Positions 1 to 5,443 of a stretch of DNA of 6,201 nucleotides are shown here, in pieces. This stretch comes from Bacteroidetes bacterium UBA2234 (GTDB lineage Bacteria > Bacteroidota > Bacteroidia > NS11-12g > UBA955): positions 38,134-44,334 of the forward strand of contig DDYM01000025.1 of the NCBI GenBank assembly GCA_002347985.1. The letters are read 5' to 3'. The translations under genes and the position numbers were made by a program. The number at the start of each line of letters is the position of its first letter. The stretch's first letter is position 1. The notes beneath the pieces were generated by a model. The model saw only the letters and a list, made by a program, of their open reading frames with translations. It searched no databases and was not told the origin of the DNA.

Positions 1-360
1 ATGTATCAGCGCGGTAAGATCCAGGAGGAGAGCTTGTATTACGAGACCTTGAAGCACACGGGTGAGTTTCCAATCATTGGGGTGAACACATTCTTGAGTT
101 CTAAGGGGTCGCCCACGGTGTTGCCGGGAGAGGTGATACGCAGTACCGACGAGGAGAAGCAATTCCAGATCCAAAAGGTGGCCAATCAGCATACGTTCTT
201 TGGCGATCGCAGCGAGGCGTTGCTAGCGCGAATGCAGGAAAAGGCCATTGCGAACGAAAACTTGTTTGCTGAGTTGATGGAGGCCTGTAAGGTTTGTACT
301 TTGGGACAGATTACGGAGGCGTTGTTCTCGGTGGGCGGACAGTATCGCAGGAATATGTAA
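1..360 (+). CDS. icmF: Fused isobutyryl-CoA mutase / methylmalonyl-CoA mutase family protein, C-terminal end only
   Basis: This is the carboxyl end of a coenzyme-B12-dependent acyl-CoA mutase, an enzyme that rearranges the carbon skeleton of short acyl-CoAs such as isobutyryl-CoA/butyryl-CoA in the cytoplasm. The 119 residues include the family-typical stretches YQRGKIQEESLYYE (residues 2-15), PIIGVNTF (24-31) and the closing GGQYRRNM (112-119), which I recognise from the end of the TIM-barrel substrate domain. The protein stops directly after the barrel. A MutB-type mutase would carry a B12-binding domain with a DxHxxG motif after it, so the order fits the fused IcmF type, where the B12 and GTPase chaperone domains lie before the barrel. 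The ATG at position 1 is almost certainly an internal methionine, because the gene continues upstream of the window. Substrate preference (isobutyryl-, pivalyl- or methylmalonyl-CoA) cannot be judged from this end. A stand-alone large subunit without a B12 domain is the main alternative. Confidence 0.85.
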   Translation: MYQRGKIQEESLYYETLKHTGEFPIIGVNTFLSSKGSPTVLPGEVIRSTDEEKQFQIQKVANQHTFFGDRSEALLARMQEKAIANENLFAELMEACKVCTLGQITEALFSVGGQYRRNM

Positions 361-375
361 AAGCCATTTATAATT

Positions 376-399
376 CTTATGTCATCGAATACACATAAG
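376..399. repeat. Short inverted repeat between the mutase and the hydrolase gene
   Basis: CTTATGT (376-382) is followed after ten bases by its exact reverse complement ACATAAG (393-399). The stem is seven base pairs with only two G:C pairs, and no T-run follows, so it is a poor intrinsic terminator. It lies 15 bases after the mutase stop and 33 bases before the preferred start of the hydrolase. It could be a weak RNA hairpin, a protein-binding site, or chance. Confidence 0.3.
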
Positions 400-432
400 T
401 TGATTTCGGGTAAACTGTTGCTCGTTCGGATA

Positions 433-1443
433 ATGAAATTTGTTGTTTTCCTTGCGCTATTGATAGGCATCGGCGGCTGTAAGGTGGATACGGTGACGGA
501 GGGTATGGTGAACGACGATGCCTTTATCAAACAGAAAAATCAGTCGTTGTTTCTGAAAGTTGCCGGAAACATTGGTAGCAGAAAATTGTTGCTGATTGTG
601 CATGGCGGACCTGGTGGCAATGGCTTGGATTATCGAGATTCCATGATCAAGGCCACTGTGGAGCCCAATATGGCGGTGGGTTATTGGGATCAGCGTTTCG
701 GGGGGAATTCTCAAGGAAATGGGGGTAAAAGTGGATTGGCCGACTATCGGGAGGATTTGCTTACGGTTGTGAAGTTTTTGCGGGCGAAGTATGGAGCGGA
801 TTTGAAAATTTATGTGATGGGACACAGCTGGGGTGGATTTTTGACGCCATATTTTTTGGGGTATGAGGACAATCAATCTTTGGTTTCGGGTTGGATTCAG
901 GTTGATGGGGCGCATAATTATCCTCTCAATGATTCTTTAACGGAAGCGATGCTTGCCAAGCGCGCTGTGATTGAGATTGCGGAGAATCGCAATGTTGACC
1001 ATTGGACAGAAGTGTTGAACTATTGCAATGCCCACAATTCTTCGGATGGATATGAGGTTTCGGCCCAATTGAATCAATATGCACACAAAGGCGAGACGCT
1101 GATGGACTCGGTATTTGCGCCATCGGGCAATTACAGCAAAGAGGTGTCGTCATCGTATAGAAACAATCGTGTAAACGAGACGATTTCTGGACTTTTGGGT
1201 GTAGATGGGCCAACGTACGATGTGAATCCTGATGCCTATTTGGCTCGTATTCAATTGCCTACTTTGTTGATGTGGGGCGAATTTGATTTTGTTTGTCCTC
1301 GCGGTTTGTGCGATGATTTAAACGTAAAAATTGGGAGTTCGGATAAGACGATTCAGTATTTTTATCATTCAGGCCATTCGCCTATGATGAACGAACCGAC
1401 ATTGTTTTGGGATACTGTTTTAGATTGGGTAGGTAAGCACTAA
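433..1443 (+). CDS. Alpha/beta-hydrolase lipoprotein, proline iminopeptidase-like (peptidase family S33)
   Basis: A predicted serine hydrolase of 336 residues anchored in the cell envelope as a lipoprotein. With the ATG at 433 the protein opens with a lysine, a hydrophobic run and a lipobox IGGC, giving lipidation at Cys16. An in-frame ATG at 379 would put 18 extra residues before this signal, so 433 is preferred. The fold signatures appear in order: HGGPGG oxyanion loop (57-62), WDQRFGGNS (85-93), nucleophile elbow GHSWGG (130-135, Ser132), Asp285 in WGEFD, and His315 in SGHSP, giving a complete Ser-Asp-His triad. HGGPG together with DQR is characteristic of the S33 prolyl aminopeptidase group. 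The usual DQRG glycine is Phe here, so substrate may differ. Residues 17-20 (KVDT) do not resemble the acidic surface-export signal of some Bacteroidota lipoproteins, so the side of the membrane is uncertain. The next gene starts 15 bases downstream, suggesting an operon. GC content is lower than in tex. Peptidase versus esterase activity cannot be decided. Confidence 0.85.
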   Translation: MKFVVFLALLIGIGGCKVDTVTEGMVNDDAFIKQKNQSLFLKVAGNIGSRKLLLIVHGGPGGNGLDYRDSMIKATVEPNMAVGYWDQRFGGNSQGNGGKSGLADYREDLLTVVKFLRAKYGADLKIYVMGHSWGGFLTPYFLGYEDNQSLVSGWIQVDGAHNYPLNDSLTEAMLAKRAVIEIAENRNVDHWTEVLNYCNAHNSSDGYEVSAQLNQYAHKGETLMDSVFAPSGNYSKEVSSSYRNNRVNETISGLLGVDGPTYDVNPDAYLARIQLPTLLMWGEFDFVCPRGLCDDLNVKIGSSDKTIQYFYHSGHSPMMNEPTLFWDTVLDWVGKH

Positions 1444-1458
1444 TTGGTTATGGGTACG

Positions 1459-2280
1459 ATGAAAATTGCACAGAGAATTCAAATCGGGTTGGTGTTTTTT
1501 GCGATGATTCTTGGCTTCGTAACTGAATTGAAAGCGTTTGGTGAAGTTGGAATCGTACAGTTGGATTCCTTGCCATTGAATAAAAAATCAAATCGCGCAA
1601 CGCAAAGCCTTCGATTGTCGAAAAGGATTGTTATCAAAGAGAGGTTGCCTTGGTATCCAAGTGGTCAATCTGTTCACAATGAAGTGCTTAAGGATAGTTT
1701 GGGGTTGTTCCCGTTTTCCTGCGGAGAAAAAAAATGGCCAATTTCATCTCGCGGTTTTGTGACGGGTGGATATATGATTTCGAATGAATCGAATGGTTTT
1801 CATTTGCGGTTCGACAATCCATATAAATTGAAGTCGGTTGTGTTTCCGCGGAAAAACAATTTACAGAAGGTGAGAAGTAGAAGTATGGGTTTGGAGTTTG
1901 GGTATTATTCTCATCCGAGTTTGCATCGCAATTTGTATTTGATGGCAAACACGGAGTGGAAATACCAGTCGAAAAAACATTGGAATTATGGATTAACTGC
2001 CGGCATGGGCTATAGTCGAACTTTTTTGAACAATCCCACATATCGTTTGAAGGACAATGAATTTCAAAAGGTTCCGTTTGCGGGCTATAACTATGTGGCG
2101 CTTCAGTTGGGGGCTAGAGTGGGTTATCGAATCAAGCGTGGGGCCTCTGTTTATTTGGGTTATGATGTGTTGGCTTTGACGCCTTACAATCGGTTTTTAA
2201 TACCGAGAAAACAATTGCAATTGGGATTTTCGGTTCCCACAAATTGGTTTGTTGACGGGTTTAAGCTTCGTCCAAGATAA
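1459..2280 (+). CDS. Uncharacterised secreted beta-rich protein, probably outer-membrane
   Basis: I do not recognise a family. From the ATG at 1459 the protein has 273 residues and begins with a good Sec signal peptide: MK, then IAQRIQ, a hydrophobic stretch over residues 9-21, and a likely cut after LKA (residue 26). TTG 1444 and ATG 1450 are alternative in-frame starts that add five or three residues and weaken the signal slightly. After a polar, basic segment (about 27-95), the rest is rich in alternating hydrophobic/aromatic residues typical of beta-strands: RGFVTGGYMI (98-107), then about 142-151, 157-168, 174-187, 207-225, 229-239 and 251-259. Tyr and Phe are frequent, and there is a single Cys at 88. 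This pattern suggests a small outer-membrane barrel or a beta-sandwich. It ends in basic RPR rather than the classic terminal aromatic. It follows the lipoprotein hydrolase by 15 bases and is probably co-transcribed. Its last 20 bases overlap the end of the opposing dioxygenase gene. Sampled 60-base lines run near 38-42% GC. Confidence 0.75.
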   Translation: MKIAQRIQIGLVFFAMILGFVTELKAFGEVGIVQLDSLPLNKKSNRATQSLRLSKRIVIKERLPWYPSGQSVHNEVLKDSLGLFPFSCGEKKWPISSRGFVTGGYMISNESNGFHLRFDNPYKLKSVVFPRKNNLQKVRSRSMGLEFGYYSHPSLHRNLYLMANTEWKYQSKKHWNYGLTAGMGYSRTFLNNPTYRLKDNEFQKVPFAGYNYVALQLGARVGYRIKRGASVYLGYDVLALTPYNRFLIPRKQLQLGFSVPTNWFVDGFKLRPR

Positions 2281-3151
2281 ACGAGGTCATTGCCAAAGAT
2301 CCCATCACACATTGGTCGTTGAAGTATTGCGGGGTTTCGTTGGGGAGTTTTGCGCCCAAGGTATAGAGCAAAGGCAGGTAATGTTCGGGCGTGGGGATCG
2401 CCATTTGCCATTCTCTGCTGTGTGATGCCGCTTTGCTGAGTGCCTGCCAATTAAAATCTGAGATGTACGATTTCATTTCTTTTTTGGCTTGGATGGCCCA
2501 GTCGTAACCAAAATCGGGGAGCGAGATTTTGTCCCAGGCGATCATGCCCAGGTTATGGACGATGTTTCCGCTGCCTACAATCAATACGCCTTTTTGTCGG
2601 AGCGATGCCAACTGCTGCGCCAACGCATGGTGCTGTTGCGGTGTTTTGTAGATGTCGAGCGAGAGTTGCAATACGGGGATATTTGCCTCAGGAAACATGG
2701 CTTTCAGAATGCTCCAGCATCCGTGATCTAGGCCCCATTGTTGGGATAATTCAACGGGTTCGGGTTTTAATAATTGCTGGGTTTCCAAGGCGAGCGAAGG
2801 CGAGCCGGGGGCGGGGTATTGCACATCGAACAGGGCCTGGGGAAATCCCCCAAAATCGTGAATGGTTCTGGGTGCGCTCATGGCGGTTACCTGCGTGCCC
2901 CGCGTTTCCCAATGCGCACTGATACACAAAATGGCGGTGGGTGTTGGGAGCGATTTGCCCAAGGATCGCCACTTGGCCGAAAATACGTTGTCTTCGATGG
3001 CGTTCATCGGACTACCATGTCCCACAAACAACGCCGGCATGGGCTTGCTTTGGTTGGGCTTGTCTAAAAGCTGGGCGATGCTGGGTACTGTCATGTCTTT
3101 GATGGCAAAGGGGATGGCGGGCAATAGCGATATGAAATCTTTGCGTTGCAC
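2261..3151 (-). CDS. ygiD: Extradiol ring-cleavage dioxygenase, class III LigB/YgiD type (4,5-DOPA dioxygenase)
   Basis: A metal-dependent dioxygenase that opens catechol rings next to the two hydroxyls; YgiD-type members convert L-DOPA to 4,5-seco-DOPA, the precursor of betalamic acid, in vitro. Counting from the GTG at 3151 (296 residues), the motifs are GHGSPMNAIED (44-54), SAHWETRG (78-85), DFGGFP (99-104), LDHGCW (141-146), GSGNIVHNL (193-201) and PTPEHYLPLLY (253-263). The likely metal ligands are His45, His80, His199 and His257, with spacing that fits the family, so the enzyme looks intact. The start is uncertain. GTG 3151 gives MQRKDF plus a short hydrophobic run that resembles a weakened Tat/Sec leader. 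ATG 3094 (residue 20) gives a plain cytosolic protein of 277 residues beginning MTVPS. It is the only minus-strand gene, has its own strong promoter, and shows C-rich codons unlike its neighbours. The physiological substrate is unknown; no pigment or aromatic-degradation genes lie nearby. Confidence 0.92.
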   Translation of the reverse strand: MQRKDFISLLPAIPFAIKDMTVPSIAQLLDKPNQSKPMPALFVGHGSPMNAIEDNVFSAKWRSLGKSLPTPTAILCISAHWETRGTQVTAMSAPRTIHDFGGFPQALFDVQYPAPGSPSLALETQQLLKPEPVELSQQWGLDHGCWSILKAMFPEANIPVLQLSLDIYKTPQQHHALAQQLASLRQKGVLIVGSGNIVHNLGMIAWDKISLPDFGYDWAIQAKKEMKSYISDFNWQALSKAASHSREWQMAIPTPEHYLPLLYTLGAKLPNETPQYFNDQCVMGSLAMTSFILDEA

Positions 3152-3158
3152 GAAATAC

Positions 3159-3201
3159 TTGTTACAACAAATGTAAGAAATGGAAATGAGATTGTCAACA
3201 A
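3159..3201. promoter_or_regulatory. Pair of inverted repeats bracketing the dioxygenase promoter (possible operators)
   Basis: TTGTT-AC-AACAA at 3159-3170 and TTGT-CA-ACAA at 3192-3201 are perfect inverted repeats sharing the TTGT...ACAA arms. Their centres are 32 bases apart, about three turns of DNA. The first covers the predicted transcription start and the edge of the -7 element; the second covers the -33 element. This placement would suit a repressor, but the repeats are short and AT-rich, so chance is possible. No regulator gene is present in the window. Confidence 0.35.
3168..3198 (-). promoter_or_regulatory. Bacteroidota-type promoter for the dioxygenase gene
   Basis: On the minus strand, TTG (3198-3196) is followed after exactly 20 bases by TACATTTG (3175-3168), a full match to the Bacteroidota sigma-factor consensus TTG-N19-20-TAnnTTTG. 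Transcription would start near 3161-3165. That leaves only about 10-14 bases of leader before the GTG at 3151, or about 70 before the ATG at 3094. No Shine-Dalgarno sequence precedes either start, which is normal for this phylum. Confidence 0.7.
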
Positions 3202-3227
3202 ATTTGGCATAAATACGGATCTGTGGG

Positions 3228-3259
3228 TTTGCGGGTACTTGGGTGTGGTTGTAGTTTCG
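3228..3259 (+). promoter_or_regulatory. Weak candidate promoter for tex
   Basis: TTTG (3228-3231), a 20-base spacer and TAGTTTCG (3252-3259) match the Bacteroidota promoter with one mismatch (C for T in the -7 element). Transcription would begin at about 3263-3267, essentially on the tex ATG at 3265, so the message would be leaderless. A second partial match, CAAATTTG at 3199-3206, lacks a properly spaced -33 element. The call rests on spacing and partial consensus only. Confidence 0.3.
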
Positions 3260-3264
3260 TGAAT

Positions 3265-5400
3265 ATGAATACGGAATTGTTTGCGCGGGAAATGGGTATC
3301 CGCGAATGGCAGGTGAAAGCGGTGTTGAAGTTGTTGCAAGAGGGGGCTACCCTGCCTTTTATCTCGCGGTATCGCAAGGAGGCCACGGGCAATTTGGACG
3401 AGGTGCAGGTGGGTGAAATCAAGGATCGTGCGGAGAAGGCAGAAGCGTTGGAGAAGCGCAGAGAGTTTGTCTTGGCGCAAATTGAAGAATTGGGAAAACT
3501 CACCCCCGAGTTGCGCAAGCAGATTTTGGAGGCGTTGGACATGCAAACCTTGGAGGACTTGTATTTGCCTTACAAAGCAAGGCGGAAAACCCGCGCCGAT
3601 GTGGCCCGCGAAAAGGGGTTAGAGCCTTTGGCGAAGTTGCTGTACGATCAGCGCGATCCCCGGGCGATGCAGAAAGTGCGTGATTTTGTGCGTGATGCGG
3701 TACCGTCGGAAGAAGAGGCCTTGCAAGGTGCCAGGGACATCATCGCCGAGTGGATCAATGAAGACGCGCCCTTGAGAAGTAAGTTGAGGCAGCTTTTTGA
3801 GCAGGATGCGCAGCTGTCTTGTAAAAATGCCCGAGGCAAAAAAGACAACGAGGAAGCCCAGAAATTTCGGGATTATTTTGATCACCATGAGCCGTTGAAG
3901 CGTGCGGCCGGACATCGGTTCTTGGCCATGATGCGCGGGGTGGATTTGGGATTTTTGAAGATGAGCATCGCCCCGGACGAAGATCGGGCCACCTATATTT
4001 TGAAGCGACATTGTTTGCATGGGTATTCCGATGCCACAGACCAGGTCCGCTTGGCGATGTCGGATGCCTACGATCGTTTGCTGCAGCCGAGTTTGGAGAA
4101 TGAGATGATATCGGTGATGAAGGAAAAGGCCGACGAGGAAGCGATTGGGGTATTTGCGGTGAATGCGAAGCAGTTGCTGTTGGCGCCGCCCTTGGGCGAG
4201 AAGCGGGTGCTGGCGTTGGATCCGGGCTTTCGAACGGGTTGTAAGGCGGTGGTGTTGAGCGAGTATGGCGATTTGTTGTTGCACGAAGCCATATTTCCGC
4301 ATGAGCCACAGTTTCAAACGCAAAAATCCACGGAATTGCTCCAAAAATGGGTCAAAGAACATCGCATAGAAGCCATCGCCATTGGCAATGGAACGGCGGG
4401 TAGGGAAACGGATGCATTTGTTCGCAAGGCATTGGCGGAAGAGATATTGCAAGGGTTGCAAGTGTATATGGTGAACGAGTCGGGAGCGAGTATTTATAGC
4501 GCATCGGCAGTGGCTCGGGAGGAGTTTCCGAAGGAGGATGTGACGGTGAGGGGTGCGGTGAGTATCGGGCGGAGATTGAAGGATCCGTTGGCTGAGCTGG
4601 TGAAAATCGACCCGAAAAGCATCGGTGTTGGGCAATATCAGCACGATGTGAATCAGACCTTGTTGCAAAAGCGTTTGGATGCGGTGGTGGAGTCGGCGGT
4701 GAACGGTGTGGGGGTGAATTTGAATACGGCGAGCAAGCATTTGTTGAGTTATGTGAGTGGATTGGGGCCGGTTTTGGCGAAGAACATTGTGGATCATCGC
4801 GAAAAATTGGGCGGTTTTGAGAAGCGCTCGCAGCTAATGGATGTCCCACGGTTGGGCGGCAAAGCGTTTGAGCAGTGTGCGGGTTTCTTAAGGATTCGCG
4901 GGGGGCAGGACGTGTTGGATAATACGGGGGTTCACCCTGAACGGTATGCGGTGGTGCAGAAGATGGCCAAGGATGCTGGGGTGTCGTTAACGGCCTTGGT
5001 TGGCAATGAGGCGTTGCTATCGGGCTTGGCCTTGGAAACCTACGTGGATGAATCGAAGGGGTTGGGGCTGCCTACGTTGCAGGATATTTTGAAGGAATTG
5101 AAGAAACCGGGTTTGGATCCTCGGGGCGTGGCGGAGGCGGTGACGTTCGATGATACGGTCAGGAGCATCAACGATTTGCAGGTGGGGATGGAGTTGTGGG
5201 GTGTGGTAACCAACATTACGAATTTTGGGGCATTTGTGGATATCGGGGTGAAACAGGATGGGTTGGTGCACATTTCACAGTTGGGACACAAGTTTGTGAA
5301 GAACCCGGCCGAAGTGGTTGCTTTATCACAGCGTGTGAAGGTGAGGGTATTGGAAGTGGATCGGGCCAGAAAACGGATACAGTTGACCATGAAGTTTTGA
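3265..5400 (+). CDS. tex: Tex, RNA-binding transcription accessory protein (S1 domain)
   Basis: Tex binds nucleic acid and influences transcription and RNA turnover in the cytoplasm; it is related to eukaryotic Spt6 and widely conserved. From ATG 3265 the protein has 711 residues. The N-terminal helical region contains the family stretch LPFISRYRKEATGNLDEVQ (30-48) and EDLYLPYKARRKTRADVARE (97-116). The YqgF/RNase H-like domain starts at about residue 313, with LDPGFRTGCK at 318-327 and IGNGTAGRE at 374-382. NESGASIYSASAVAREEFP (404-422) follows, then GRRLKDPLAELVKIDPKSIG (435-454). The helix-hairpin-helix region covers about 484-550 (LNTASKHLLSYVSGLGPVLA at 486-505). A C-terminal S1 domain follows at about 641-710 (GVVTNITNFGAFVDIGVKQD at 646-665). 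The chain ends straight after S1, without the tail of some proteobacterial Tex proteins. A GTG at 3223 would add 14 residues unlike the family and is rejected. Leucine codons are overwhelmingly TTG, reflecting strong G/T bias of this strand. Confidence 0.96.
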   Translation: MNTELFAREMGIREWQVKAVLKLLQEGATLPFISRYRKEATGNLDEVQVGEIKDRAEKAEALEKRREFVLAQIEELGKLTPELRKQILEALDMQTLEDLYLPYKARRKTRADVAREKGLEPLAKLLYDQRDPRAMQKVRDFVRDAVPSEEEALQGARDIIAEWINEDAPLRSKLRQLFEQDAQLSCKNARGKKDNEEAQKFRDYFDHHEPLKRAAGHRFLAMMRGVDLGFLKMSIAPDEDRATYILKRHCLHGYSDATDQVRLAMSDAYDRLLQPSLENEMISVMKEKADEEAIGVFAVNAKQLLLAPPLGEKRVLALDPGFRTGCKAVVLSEYGDLLLHEAIFPHEPQFQTQKSTELLQKWVKEHRIEAIAIGNGTAGRETDAFVRKALAEEILQGLQVYMVNESGASIYSASAVAREEFPKEDVTVRGAVSIGRRLKDPLAELVKIDPKSIGVGQYQHDVNQTLLQKRLDAVVESAVNGVGVNLNTASKHLLSYVSGLGPVLAKNIVDHREKLGGFEKRSQLMDVPRLGGKAFEQCAGFLRIRGGQDVLDNTGVHPERYAVVQKMAKDAGVSLTALVGNEALLSGLALETYVDESKGLGLPTLQDILKELKKPGLDPRGVAEAVTFDDTVRSINDLQVGMELWGVVTNITNFGAFVDIGVKQDGLVHISQLGHKFVKNPAEVVALSQRVKVRVLEVDRARKRIQLTMKF

Positions 5401-5401
5401 G

Positions 5402-5412
5402 GTTTGGCAAAC
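5402..5412. repeat. Inverted repeat GTTTG-G-CAAAC in the hutU promoter
   Basis: A perfect 11-base inverted repeat (five-base arms around one G) begins right after the tex stop codon and overlaps the candidate -33 element of hutU. It is too short for a terminator. It could be half of an operator for a histidine-utilisation regulator, but no second copy is present nearby and chance is a fair alternative. Confidence 0.25.
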
Positions 5413-5430
5413 ACTATTTGACTAACTTTG
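5403..5430 (+). promoter_or_regulatory. Bacteroidota-type promoter for hutU
   Basis: TAACTTTG at 5423-5430 matches the TAnnTTTG -7 consensus exactly and lies 13 bases before the hutU ATG. The -33 element is less clear: TTTG at 5403-5406 is 16 bases upstream, and TTG at 5397-5399, overlapping the tex stop, is 23 bases upstream, straddling the usual 19-20. The predicted transcript starts near 5434-5437, with a leader of under 10 bases. It implies hutU can be transcribed independently of tex. Confidence 0.6.
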
Positions 5431-5443
5431 TACCTTTCTAAGT

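Noticed and set aside
379..432. ATG at 379 as start of the hydrolase
   Set aside because: It would place 18 residues before a well-formed lipoprotein signal peptide; the ATG at 433 puts the lipobox cysteine at residue 16.
433..3151. Meta-cleavage operon made of the extradiol dioxygenase and the alpha/beta-hydrolase
   Set aside because: The two genes are on opposite strands and the hydrolase has a lipobox and S33 peptidase motifs, unlike cytosolic ring-fission-product hydrolases.
2489..3176. Several plus-strand reading frames of 80-105 codons across the dioxygenase gene
   Set aside because: They are out of frame with any recognised domain and lie opposite a conserved, full-length dioxygenase.
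3223..3264. GTG start giving tex 14 extra residues
   Set aside because: The extra residues do not look like a Tex N-terminus, the segment overlaps the putative promoter, and ATG 3265 gives the expected beginning MNTELFAREMG.
3619..4797. Long minus-strand reading frame (392 codons) antisense to tex
   Set aside because: It lies wholly inside the clearly real tex gene, its translation is rich in His, Arg and Gln with no recognisable domain, and it is explained by the G/T-biased codons of tex on the other strand.
5402..5412. Terminator of tex formed by GTTTGGCAAAC
   Set aside because: The arms are only five bases, the loop would be a single base, and no T-run follows.
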